DNA from: CAWELS01 sp964468205 | GTDB lineage: Bacteria; Acidobacteriota; Terriglobia; Bryobacterales; Bryobacteraceae | Assembly: GCA_964468205.1 (NCBI GenBank) | Contig: CAYXVG010000075.1 | Coordinates: 1 to 26,340 of the forward strand | Length of the DNA: 26,340 nt | Direction: 5' to 3' | Shown here: piece by piece, positions 7,589 to 14,928 of the stretch | How positions within the stretch are numbered: position 1 is the first letter of the stretch | Layout of the letters: the number at the start of each line of letters is the position of its first letter | Notes under the pieces: generated by a model | Told to the model about the DNA's origin: nothing | The model's input: the letters and a program-made list of their open reading frames with translations, nothing else | The model's database searches: none | Made by a program: the position numbers and the translations under genes

Positions 7589-9375
7589 CCCGCACTCCGC
7601 CGGCCGGCGCCGGCCCGCAGGATGCGCGGCAGCAGCCAGACCATTGCGATGGCGCTGAGCAAGAAGGGGAGAAGGCAGGCCAAAGCCAGGCCCGTGCGGC
7701 CGTAAAGGAAGTGGCCGGTGCAAGCGAGGCCGGAGTACACCATCATGCAGCCGAGCCCCCAGCCAAGCAGAGCGTGAGGCAGGCTATCCGGGGAAGGCGG
7801 CAGGCCTGTGCGCTCCCGCACCTGCCGCCAGCCAGCGCCGAAAGGCCGCACGAGCTTATAGAAGCGATCCAGGGTCGCCGCCTCGGCCGGCGCCGTCAGA
7901 TACGTCACGGAAAGCCAGACCACGGTGGTAAGGGCGATCGTGGCCAGGAGGGTCACGTGGGTTGCCAGCTTCTCGTCGAGGAGCCAGCGATTGGCAATGA
8001 AGAGGCCCGCCGAAACGAGGAAGGAGCTTGCCATGGCGGCGATCTCACTCCAGGCGTTGATCCGCCACCAGAACCAGCGCAGCAAATAGAGCAGGCCGGT
8101 ACCGGCGCCGATCGAGAGCAGCAGGTCAAAGCTATCCTTCGCCGTTTCGAGAATGTAGACGGTGGCGGCGGCCAGAACCATCAGGCCGGCGGTTACGAGT
8201 CTTCCGACGAGGACATAGTGGCGGTCAGTGCCGGCGCTGTTGATGAAGCGGCGGTAGAAATCATGCACCAGATACGACGCTCCCCAGTTCAGGTGGGTAT
8301 CCATTGTCGACATGTAGGCGGCGATCAGCGAGCCGACCATGATCCCCATGAGTCCGGGCGGCAGGAATTGCAGCATGGCCGAATAGGCGATGTCATTCCC
8401 GATCAGCTCCGGCTGGACATTCGGGAAGGCGGCTTGAATATCGCTCAGCCGCGGGTAGACGATCATGGAGCACAGGGCGACGATAAGCCAGGGCCACGGG
8501 CGCAGAGCGTAGTGAGCCAAATTGAACCAGAGGACCGATCCGAAGGCGTGCTTTTCGTCCTTTGCGGACAGGATACGCTGGGCGATGTAGCTGCCGCCGC
8601 CGGGTTCCGCGCCGGGATACCATACCGACCACCACTGCACCGCGAGCGGAATGATGAGCACCGAGAGGGTCAGCTCCCAGTTACTGAAATCCGGCAGCAG
8701 GCTGATCTGGCGCTCGCCGAGCTGGCTGACCATGCCCGAAAGGCCTCCAACGGCGGGATGAGAGAGAGCCGCCCACGCCGCGCTGATGGAACCCACCATG
8801 GCGAAGACGAAGAGGAGGAGGTCCGTGACGACAACGCCCCAGAGTCCGGACAGAACGGAGAAGGTGACGGCGAGGGCCGAGCAGAAGAGAATGGTTGCCG
8901 TCCGGTCCAGGCCGAAGAGCACGCTCGATATCTTGACCGCGGCCAGCGTGACCGTCGCCATGATGACGCAGTTGAAGAAAAGGCCGAGATAGATTGCGCG
9001 GAACCCCCGGACCATCGCAGCGGGCTTGCCCGAATACCGAATCTCGTAGAACTCCAGATCGGTCAGGACGCCGGAACGCCGCCAAAGCCTCGCGTAGAAG
9101 AAGACTGTCATCATCCCGGTGACGAGGAATGCCCACCAGACCCAGTTCCCGGCAACTCCGCTGGTGCGAACGATGTCGGTGACGAGGTTCGGCGTGTCGG
9201 TGCTGAAGGTTGTGGCCACCATCGAGGTACCGAGCAGCCACCAGGGCATCGAGCGGCCCGAGGCGAAGAACTCCTCGGCGCCGCGGCTGGCCCTTCGGAC
9301 GAAGAAACCGGCGAGTACCAGGGCGATGGACAGATAGCCGGCGATGATGGCCCAATCCAAGAGGGTTAATTGCAC
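7585..9375 (-). CDS. SSS-family sodium:solute symporter
   Basis: A polytopic inner-membrane protein (596 aa from the chosen start) with more than a dozen hydrophobic segments. It belongs to the solute:sodium symporter family. Landmarks are LTLLDWAIIAGYLSIAL, EEFFASGRSMPWWLLGTSM, the family-typical TTFSTDTPNLVTDIVR, and NWVWWAFLVTG. From family knowledge it uses the Na+ gradient to import a small solute. A kinase gene overlapping its stop by 4 nt and a GH109 gene next in line point to a sugar or amino sugar. I chose the GTG at 9375 because the hydrophobic N-terminus begins there as in relatives and a structured inverted repeat lies immediately upstream. An ATG at 9420 is also in frame, and neither start has a good ribosome-binding site. 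Confidence 0.9.
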   Translation of the reverse strand: MQLTLLDWAIIAGYLSIALVLAGFFVRRASRGAEEFFASGRSMPWWLLGTSMVATTFSTDTPNLVTDIVRTSGVAGNWVWWAFLVTGMMTVFFYARLWRRSGVLTDLEFYEIRYSGKPAAMVRGFRAIYLGLFFNCVIMATVTLAAVKISSVLFGLDRTATILFCSALAVTFSVLSGLWGVVVTDLLLFVFAMVGSISAAWAALSHPAVGGLSGMVSQLGERQISLLPDFSNWELTLSVLIIPLAVQWWSVWYPGAEPGGGSYIAQRILSAKDEKHAFGSVLWFNLAHYALRPWPWLIVALCSMIVYPRLSDIQAAFPNVQPELIGNDIAYSAMLQFLPPGLMGIMVGSLIAAYMSTMDTHLNWGASYLVHDFYRRFINSAGTDRHYVLVGRLVTAGLMVLAAATVYILETAKDSFDLLLSIGAGTGLLYLLRWFWWRINAWSEIAAMASSFLVSAGLFIANRWLLDEKLATHVTLLATIALTTVVWLSVTYLTAPAEAATLDRFYKLVRPFGAGWRQVRERTGLPPSPDSLPHALLGWGLGCMMVYSGLACTGHFLYGRTGLALACLLPFLLSAIAMVWLLPRILRAGAGRRSAG

Positions 9376-9678
9376 ACAGAAGATTCTGTCACAAGTGTCT
9401 GGCGGCCGCGTTCCATCCACGAACGTAACAGAGCCGCCAGACGATACCGCCTTCGTGGGACCGGCCCGGAATGATCGTGCGGGTCACTCGCGTGGCTATT
9501 TCCACCCGATGATCCTCTGGAAGTCCAGCACTATCGAGCACGAGCTCTCGCATAGGCAGCGGCTGGGGCGGTTTTCCGGGCAGGTTGGCGGCGCATTCGG
9601 CGGGCTTCCAGGGCCACAACGAAAACAGTGTGGATTCTAGATCGAGCAACTGGGTCCGGGCCAGTTAGAATAGGGCAA
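9376..9678. other. Divergent intergenic region between symporter and ATPase genes
   Basis: A roughly 300-nt gap between divergently transcribed genes. It holds the inverted repeat at 9397-9442 near the symporter start. I saw no convincing gene. A minus-strand open frame of 86 codons through 9389-9649 has no recognisable domain and looks like chance. The ATPase promoter must lie in roughly 9600-9678, but no good -35/-10 pair was found. Confidence 0.4.
9397..9442. promoter_or_regulatory. Nested inverted repeat upstream of symporter operon
   Basis: The outer arms GTCTGGCGG (9397-9405) and CCGCCAGAC (9434-9442) are perfect 9-bp complements. Inside them CGTTC (9409-9413) and GAACG (9421-9425) pair around a 7-nt loop. 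It lies 22-67 nt upstream of the GTG start at 9375, read on the minus strand. It could be a repressor operator or a leader hairpin controlling the sugar operon. If translation started at 9420 it would fall partly inside the gene. Confidence 0.45.
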
Positions 9679-10890
9679 ATGCCCGGTGATAAGCGTTTCC
9701 TCAGGACAATCAGAGCGCGGAATATCTTGTCATTCGGTCCCGAGATCGATGAACTGGAGTTGCAGCCACTAAACGTTTTAATCGGTCCCAATGGCGCGGG
9801 GAAATCAAACCTCATCGATACGATATCTCTACTGCAAGCCGCACCCCGAAATCTGCTGGAGCCGATACAAGCTGGCGGAGGTATCGACGAGTGGCTGTGG
9901 AAAGGATCCGATAAGCCTCGCACCGGCAAAATCGAAGTCACAGTCTCCCATCCAGTGGGTACAATACCGCTCCGCCACCGGCTGGAGTTCGAGATGGTTG
10001 GGCAGCGCACTCAACTGGTGGATGAAGCCATAGAGAATGCGCGCCCGAGCCATTCCGGCCAGGACGATGTCGATTTCTACTACCGCTACCAGAGGGGGCG
10101 CCCTGTCTTGAAGGTGAAGGCGGATGGGCAAGATCCCGGCCACAGAGCGCAACGCGAACTGCGCAGCGAAGACCTCCCTCTCGACCAGTCTGTTCTCTCG
10201 CAGCGAAAAGACCCGGACCAGTATCCCGAATTGACATTCCTCGGCCGGGAATATGAGCGGATCAGACTGTTCCGGGAATGGAACCTCGGGCGCAATACGG
10301 CGCCACGGAGACCCCAACCGACTGATCTCCCCGCCGAATTCCTGCAAGAGGAGGCCGGCAACATTGGGCTCGTCCTCAATGATTTGCAGCACCGTTCCAA
10401 CCTCCGCGGCAGACTGGTTGAGAAGTTGAAGGATGCCGATGCTTCCATCGTCGATTTCTCGACGAAAGTTCTCGGCGGAACAATCCAACTATTCCTGCAC
10501 TACTCCAACTTGGAGTCTCCCGTTCCGGCAACCCGACTCTCCGACGGTACGCTGCGCTACCTGTGTCTACTTGCTGTTTTGTGCCATCCCGATCCGCCGG
10601 CGCTGGTTTGCATTGAAGAACCGGAACTGGGACTGCATCCGGACCTCCTCCCTGGCCTTGCGGATCTTCTAGTGGAAGCGTCGCATCACATGCAACTGAT
10701 TGTCACCACGCACTCCGACGTACTCGTTGACGGGCTTACAGGGACACCCGAGTCGGTGATTGTGTGCGAGAAAGAGCAGGGGACAACGCGAATGACGCGC
10801 CGAACGAGCAGCGAACTCGCGAAGTGGCTGAAGAGGTATGGGCTCGGACAACTCTGGCGTAGCGGCGAAATCGGGGGGAATCGCTGGTGA
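9679..10890 (+). CDS. AAA family ATPase (RecF/SMC-like ABC-ATPase head)
   Basis: A 403-aa cytoplasmic ATPase of the AAA_21/AAA_15 type found in OLD- and PARIS-like modules. Walker A is GPNGAGKS (residues 36-43), an ABC-signature-like RLSDGTLRYL is at 286-295, Walker B is LVCIEEPELGLHP (309-321), and the H-loop-like TTHSD is at 343-347. A mid-region with little family identity separates the two halves. The C-terminus ends LWRSGEIGGNRW, a tail I associate with this ATPase group when paired with DUF4276. I chose the ATG at 9679; the upstream extension to 9628 looks non-coding, although a recognisable ribosome-binding site is weak (TAGGGC). The gene overlaps the next by 4 nt, and the pair is likely a two-component complex. 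Confidence is high for the ATPase and moderate for a defence role. Confidence 0.9.
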   Translation: MPGDKRFLRTIRARNILSFGPEIDELELQPLNVLIGPNGAGKSNLIDTISLLQAAPRNLLEPIQAGGGIDEWLWKGSDKPRTGKIEVTVSHPVGTIPLRHRLEFEMVGQRTQLVDEAIENARPSHSGQDDVDFYYRYQRGRPVLKVKADGQDPGHRAQRELRSEDLPLDQSVLSQRKDPDQYPELTFLGREYERIRLFREWNLGRNTAPRRPQPTDLPAEFLQEEAGNIGLVLNDLQHRSNLRGRLVEKLKDADASIVDFSTKVLGGTIQLFLHYSNLESPVPATRLSDGTLRYLCLLAVLCHPDPPALVCIEEPELGLHPDLLPGLADLLVEASHHMQLIVTTHSDVLVDGLTGTPESVIVCEKEQGTTRMTRRTSSELAKWLKRYGLGQLWRSGEIGGNRW

Positions 10891-11501
10891 CTGTGAAGGT
10901 CTACGTGGAGGGGGGAGGCGATCACAACCGCGCGCTCGCAATTGAGTGCCGCAAGGGATTCTCGTCGTTCTTCGAGAGGAGCGGGATGGCCGGTTGCATG
11001 CCGAGAGTTGTCGCGTGCGGCGGACGCGGGCAAGCCTATGACCGGTTTCGAACCTCGCACGAGACCGGCGGCGCGAACGAGTTCAACATTCTGCTGGTGG
11101 ACAGCGAGGGTCCGGTTCGCGAAGGCTCCGCTTGGGGGCACGTGAAGTGCCGCGAAGAAGACCGGTGGGAGTGTCCACAAGGAGCTTTGCCAGACCAACT
11201 CCACCTGATGATTGAGGCCATGGAAGCATGGTTCCACGCAGACAAAGAGGCGCTCCAGAGTTTCTATGGGGACGGCTTTCGACCGGCTAGGCTAAGCGAG
11301 CGGGAGAACATCGAGGAGATTCCCAAACGGGATCTTTTCGCTGGATTGGAGCGGGCGACGAGGAATTGTCAGAAAGGTGCGTACTCAAAGGGAGGGCACT
11401 CGTTCCGAATCCTCGCGCTGATTGACCCGGGGAAGGTCCGGGCGTCGCTACCATCCGCCGATCGTCTTTGGAATGTCCTGAATCGCGCATGCGGGCGCTG
11501 A
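10887..11501 (+). CDS. DUF4276 family protein (TOPRIM-like), partner of AAA ATPase
   Basis: A 204-aa protein matching DUF4276 as I know it. It has an N-terminal strand ending YVEGGGD (E8, D12), VACGGRGQAYDRF (about 42-54), an acidic strand LLVDSEGPV (D72, E74), DQLHLMIEAMEAWFHAD (about 103-119) and KGGHSFRILALIDPGKV near the end. The early Glu and the later Asp-x-Glu have the spacing of a TOPRIM fold, in which these residues bind Mg2+ in nucleases and topoisomerases. The GTG start overlaps the ATPase stop in GTGA. By analogy with OLD, RloA-RloB and PARIS, this would be the effector nuclease controlled by the ATPase. That role is inference; nuclease activity is not established by the sequence. 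Confidence 0.85.
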   Translation: MTVKVYVEGGGDHNRALAIECRKGFSSFFERSGMAGCMPRVVACGGRGQAYDRFRTSHETGGANEFNILLVDSEGPVREGSAWGHVKCREEDRWECPQGALPDQLHLMIEAMEAWFHADKEALQSFYGDGFRPARLSERENIEEIPKRDLFAGLERATRNCQKGAYSKGGHSFRILALIDPGKVRASLPSADRLWNVLNRACGR

Positions 11502-11661
11502 AGCAACACACCGGCACTCCTCACACTATCCACTGACGACCCTCGGAAGGATCTGTTTCGCCATTGATTCCATGAAACGTTCCTCTTTGTCCACGGTCTT
11601 GTAAATGCGGAGGTGACCTGCCCGGCGGGTGGAGAGCACGCCGCAATCCAGGACAGAGAAT

Positions 11662-12042
11662 ATGGCTGAATCAAGCGCAAATCTTCACGAACCAGCAGAG
11701 AAGCTCACTGAACAGACGCTGGAGTTTCACCGGGCCATCGTTTCCCTGATGGAGGAACTCGAGGCGGTGGATTGGTACCAGCAGAGAATCGATGCCTCTA
11801 GCGACGAGGATCTCAAGGCAGTGCTGGCGCATAACCGCGACGAGGAGAAAGAGCACGCGGCGATGCTGCTCGAATGGCTGCGCCGCCGCGATTCCGGATT
11901 TGACAAAGAGCTGCGGGAGTATCTCTTCACCGAGAAACCGCTGCGAGAGATCGCCGCGGAAGAGGGCGAGGCAGAGGGCGGAGGGTTCGCCGCGCAGGGC
12001 GGATCCCTGGATATTGGCGGTCTTCGGCAACAGGAGGAATAA
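11662..12042 (+). CDS. Encapsulated ferritin (EncFtn) cargo protein
   Basis: A 126-aa ferritin-like protein that oxidises Fe2+ inside an encapsulin shell. Its numbering matches Rhodospirillum rubrum EncFtn closely: E31, E32, E34, W38 and Y39 in EELEAVDWY, then E62 and H65 in EEKEHAAMLLEW. E32, E62 and H65 form the ferroxidase centre across the dimer interface. FDKELREYLFTEKP follows as in the family. The C-terminus carries a linker rich in Glu and Gly, then GGSLDIGGLR, a classic encapsulin cargo-loading peptide. I chose the ATG at 11662; a 33-nt in-frame extension is unlikely. The shell gene starts 8 nt after its stop. Known family, function near certain by homology. Confidence 0.95.
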   Translation: MAESSANLHEPAEKLTEQTLEFHRAIVSLMEELEAVDWYQQRIDASSDEDLKAVLAHNRDEEKEHAAMLLEWLRRRDSGFDKELREYLFTEKPLREIAAEEGEAEGGGFAAQGGSLDIGGLRQQEE

Positions 12043-12050
12043 GGAACCAG

Positions 12051-12860
12051 ATGAACGATCTTAGACGTGAACTTGCTCCAATCACACAGGAAGCCTGGGA
12101 GGCGATCGAGGACGAAGCGAAACGGACGCTGCGGAATTTTCTTGCCGCGCGCCGGTTGGTAGATTTCAGCGGGCCGCATGGGTGGGAGCATTCAGCGGTC
12201 AGCGCCGGGCGCGCGCGAAAGCTCGACACCGCGCCCGGCGCAGGTGGCGGAGTGGAGGCACGGTTGCGCGTGGTCCAGCCGCTCGTGGAGTTGCGCCGTG
12301 ACTTCACTCTTTCGCGCGAGGAGTTGGACAATGCCAGCCGCGGGGCAGACGACCTTGAACTTGATGCGCTCGTGGAGGCGGCGCGGTCGCTCGCCTTCGA
12401 TGAAGACCAAATTGTTTTTGAGGGATACGACGCGGCGGGTATCCAGGGCATGCTGCCGGCATCCCCGCATCCGCCTCTTCCGCTCGGCGACGATGTATCC
12501 AGCTATCCACAGGTCGTGGCCGAAGCTCTGGACACGCTTCGTTCGGCGGGTGTACCCGAACCTTACCGGCTGGCGCTTTGCCCCACGGCCTATACCACTT
12601 TGGAGCGTGGGGCGGAGCGCGGATATCCGGTCATGCAGCGGGTGAAGCGGCTGGTTTCGGAACCGGTCGTCCGCGCGCCCACGCTCGAAGGCGGCGGAGT
12701 TTTGATGAGCGGGCAGGGCGGGGATTTTGAGCTGACGATCGGCCGCGATATCGCGCTTGGATACTCGCGGCACGACGCGGAATCGGTGACGCTCTACTTC
12801 GAGGAGAGCCTGGCGTTCCGGGTTCTCAGCCCTGAAGCGGCGGTCAGGATTACAGGCTAG
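12051..12860 (+). CDS. Family 1 encapsulin shell protein
   Basis: A 269-aa HK97-fold protein that self-assembles into a protein nanocompartment. Family-typical blocks are the N-terminal DLRRELAPITQEAWEAIEDEA, the E-loop-region VQPLVELRRDFTLSREELD, LAFDEDQIVFEGY (A-domain approach), PYRLALCPTAYTTL, and the C-terminal GGDFELTIGRDIALGYSRHDAESV. Length matches family 1 shells (about 265 aa). AAGGA sits five nt before the ATG, right at the cargo gene stop, so translation is likely coupled. The partner cargo is the EncFtn immediately upstream; the expected product is an iron-storage and oxidative-stress compartment. The upstream AAA/DUF4276 pair is probably a separate unit. Confidence 0.96.
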   Translation: MNDLRRELAPITQEAWEAIEDEAKRTLRNFLAARRLVDFSGPHGWEHSAVSAGRARKLDTAPGAGGGVEARLRVVQPLVELRRDFTLSREELDNASRGADDLELDALVEAARSLAFDEDQIVFEGYDAAGIQGMLPASPHPPLPLGDDVSSYPQVVAEALDTLRSAGVPEPYRLALCPTAYTTLERGAERGYPVMQRVKRLVSEPVVRAPTLEGGGVLMSGQGGDFELTIGRDIALGYSRHDAESVTLYFEESLAFRVLSPEAAVRITG

Positions 12861-12870
12861 CGGAAGACAG

Positions 12871-14259
12871 TCAGCGGTCGAGCGAGTGCTGGCGGATCAA
12901 CTCCGCCCGGAGGCGGTCCACGAGTTCCGGTTGCTGGGCGGCGAGGTCATTCGTCTCGTAGGGGTCGGCGGCGAGGTTGTAGAGTTCCAACTTTCCGGTA
13001 GCGGGTTTGGGACCGAAGTGGATGAGCTTCCAGCCGTTGCGGCGGACGGCCTGACTTCGGGCGTCCGCCCAGTACAGAGTACGCTCGGGCGGGGGCGCAC
13101 CGCCCGCCAATGCGTTCCACATGTCGATTCCCTCGATAGAGGCGTCGACCTTGGCGCCGGCGCCAGAGGCTGACGCGAGGGTGGGCAGAAGATCACAGAC
13201 AAGCAGGGGCAACGTGGATTTGCCTGGCTTCAAGCGGCCGGGCCAGTGGATGAGAGCGGGAACGCGAATGCCGCCTTCGTAGAGCTGCCCTTTCCAGCCA
13301 CGTAAGGGAAGATTATCGCCCAGGACATCCGTGGCGCCATAGCTCATGTAGAACTTGCGCGGCGGCACGAGCCATCGGCTGTGGTCTCCACCCTGCTGGC
13401 CGCCATTGTCGCTGAAGAACACGATAATGGTGTCGCGGTGGAGACCTTCCGCACGCAGAGCTTCCATGACCTCGCCGATGGAGTGGTCCATGTGCGTGAT
13501 GGCAGCGGCGAAATATTTGCGCGAGGTGTTCTCGATGGAACCAGAGTAGGGCTCAAGCCAGCGTCCTTCCTCCTGACAAGGGGCATGGGGGGCGCTGTAA
13601 GGGAGATAGAGCAGGAATGGTTGGGACCTGTCTCGGATTTCCGTGAGGAAGCGGATGGCCTCCCGGGTGACGAGGTCGGTGACGTGGCCGGTTTCCTCGA
13701 TGAGTTCGCCGTTGCGGTGCCACTGGCGGATGCCGTCCATGGTATCCGTGAAATCGGTGGTGAGGTGGGTATAGGAATCGAGCCAGGGCCCTACATACCC
13801 ATAGGAGTGACGGAAGCCGTAGTGGTGCGGGCGGAGTTCGGGGGACATGCCGAGATGCCACTTGCCAGAGATCGCGGTGTCATAGCCGGCGGCGCGAAAG
13901 TGCGCGGCGAGCGTTGGCGCGTTCGTCGGAACGCCTCTATCGCCGCGATACTGGAGCGGACCGCGGATTCCGAATCGCGACGGCGGACGGCCTGTCAGGA
14001 AGGCGGCGCGGGTGGGTGAGCAGGTGGGATAGACGTAGAAGCTGTCGAGTTCAATCCCTTCGCGGGCAAGGCGGTCGAGGTTTGGGGTTAGGATTTCCGA
14101 ACCGTGATAACCGACGTCGTTCCAGCCGATGTCGTCGGCCACAATGATGAGGATGTTCGGCGGAGCAGCGGACGAAGGGTGGGCGAGCGCAGCAAGAATC
14201 GCGATGGCGGCGATTGCCGCGATGCCGATCGGAAAGAGTCGGGAGATTGGATCTTTCAT
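12871..14259 (-). CDS. S1 family sulfatase (arylsulfatase B-like), exported
   Basis: A 462-aa protein with an N-terminal signal peptide (ISRLFPIGIAAIAAIAILAAL, ending near SSAAP). The metal site is VADDIGWNDVGYHG (D42, D43). The sulfatase signature CSPTRAAFLTGR places Cys80 as the residue converted to formylglycine. GKWHLGM, SAPHAPCQ and SDNGGQQGG complete the active site. It hydrolyses a sulfate ester in the periplasm or outside. The CSPTR core (CxPxR) should be accepted by formylglycine-generating enzyme, though no such gene is in the window. It is convergent with the encapsulin gene, only 10 nt apart, and divergent from the cytochrome gene. The substrate (sulfated glycan) cannot be determined here. 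Confidence 0.93.
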   Translation of the reverse strand: MKDPISRLFPIGIAAIAAIAILAALAHPSSAAPPNILIIVADDIGWNDVGYHGSEILTPNLDRLAREGIELDSFYVYPTCSPTRAAFLTGRPPSRFGIRGPLQYRGDRGVPTNAPTLAAHFRAAGYDTAISGKWHLGMSPELRPHHYGFRHSYGYVGPWLDSYTHLTTDFTDTMDGIRQWHRNGELIEETGHVTDLVTREAIRFLTEIRDRSQPFLLYLPYSAPHAPCQEEGRWLEPYSGSIENTSRKYFAAAITHMDHSIGEVMEALRAEGLHRDTIIVFFSDNGGQQGGDHSRWLVPPRKFYMSYGATDVLGDNLPLRGWKGQLYEGGIRVPALIHWPGRLKPGKSTLPLLVCDLLPTLASASGAGAKVDASIEGIDMWNALAGGAPPPERTLYWADARSQAVRRNGWKLIHFGPKPATGKLELYNLAADPYETNDLAAQQPELVDRLRAELIRQHSLDR

Positions 14260-14333
14260 GGGGTACCTGGATCTCTATGATATTGCAGCGAGATTGCCAA
14301 GCGGTAAGTTGGCGCAGAAACTCTAGTTCTTAA

Positions 14334-14362
14334 TTGACATTTGAGAATCTCCGTGCAACCAT
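14334..14362 (+). promoter_or_regulatory. Possible sigma70-like promoter for cytochrome c gene
   Basis: A perfect TTGACA (14334-14339) lies 17 nt upstream of AACCAT (14357-14362), which is a poor -10 match. It sits in the divergent gap between the sulfatase and cytochrome genes and points towards the cytochrome. A small hairpin CCACC/GGTGG occurs in the predicted leader near 14390-14405. The -35 is convincing; the -10 is not. Confidence 0.35.
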
Positions 14363-14423
14363 AGGCTTTATCTGGGACGTGAATCTGGGCACCACCGAGA
14401 TGGTGGGAAGAACCTGGTCTCAG

Positions 14424-14431
14424 AGGAGGAG
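14424..14431 (+). promoter_or_regulatory. Ribosome-binding site deciding a TTG start
   Basis: AGGAGGAG lies six nt before the TTG at 14438. It is a near-perfect Shine-Dalgarno sequence and supports the TTG as the true start of the cytochrome gene, giving a complete signal peptide. Confidence 0.8.
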
Positions 14432-14437
14432 AATCCA

Positions 14438-14803
14438 TTGACGAGGACTTTTTGTTTGAGCGTGGCCCTTGGTGCGTTCACGCTGTTGACGCCCGCAGTC
14501 TCCGAGGAACTGCCGGGCAAGAAGGTATACGACCAATCCTGCAAAAACTGCCACGGACCGGAGGGTACGGGGGACCAAATCGCTGACAACTTCTACAAGG
14601 TGAGGATTCCGCGATTGAATTCCAAAGCTATCCAGGGATATTCGGACCAGCAACTGGCGGGCATCATCATGGGGGGCAAGGGAAAGATGGAGCCGGTCCG
14701 GATGGGAGCGCCCACGGCCCCGCACCGTAAGAAGTTGAGCGGCGATCAGATTGAGGACGTGATCGCTTACGTGCGCACGTTTGAAGCCCCGAAGAAGAAG
14801 TAG
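14438..14803 (+). CDS. Small periplasmic cytochrome c
   Basis: A 121-aa class I-type mono-heme cytochrome. The Sec signal peptide (RTFCLSVALGAFTLLTPAVS) ends near residue 22. The heme-binding motif CKNCH is at residues 35-39. GKGKMEPVRM near residues 85-95 should supply the axial Met, and a C-terminal helix DQIEDVIAYVRTF is typical of the fold. It would shuttle electrons in the periplasm. The partner enzyme is not in the window; nothing next to it is an obvious redox partner. Translation starts at a TTG with a very strong ribosome-binding site. It is followed by a strong terminator-like hairpin, so it is probably monocistronic. Confidence 0.92.
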   Translation: MTRTFCLSVALGAFTLLTPAVSEELPGKKVYDQSCKNCHGPEGTGDQIADNFYKVRIPRLNSKAIQGYSDQQLAGIIMGGKGKMEPVRMGAPTAPHRKKLSGDQIEDVIAYVRTFEAPKKK

Positions 14804-14804
14804 T

Positions 14805-14864
14805 TCTGGCATTGCGGCGGGCCCCCCGGCCGAGATCAGGGGGCTCCCAACTGCCAGACTTTTC
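14805..14864. terminator. Long hairpin terminator between convergent genes
   Basis: The outer arms TCTGGCA (14805-14811) and TGCCAGA (14852-14858) enclose a second pair, GCCCCC (14821-14826) and GGGGGC (14839-14844). CTTTTCC follows on the plus strand. It begins just after the cytochrome stop and probably ends that transcript; it may also serve the opposite antiporter gene, whose end is 65 nt away. Confidence 0.55.
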
Positions 14865-14928
14865 CGCTGAGTTGCTCAGCCGGAGTGTGATACACGGGGG
14901 AGCAAGACCCGCGACTACCGACGGAGGT

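Noticed and set aside
7468..9369. 633-codon plus-strand frame antisense to the symporter
   Set aside because: Its charged, His/Arg/Gly-rich sequence is typical of the antisense of a membrane protein gene; the symporter on the other strand is unambiguous.
9389..9649. 86-codon minus-strand frame in the symporter/ATPase gap
   Set aside because: No ribosome-binding site or family resemblance. It overlaps the inverted repeat and the start of the symporter leader, so chance is more likely.
11036..11060. TTCGAACC-like tRNA T-loop within the DUF4276 gene
   Set aside because: No cloverleaf arms or acceptor stem surround it, and it lies inside a well-supported coding frame.
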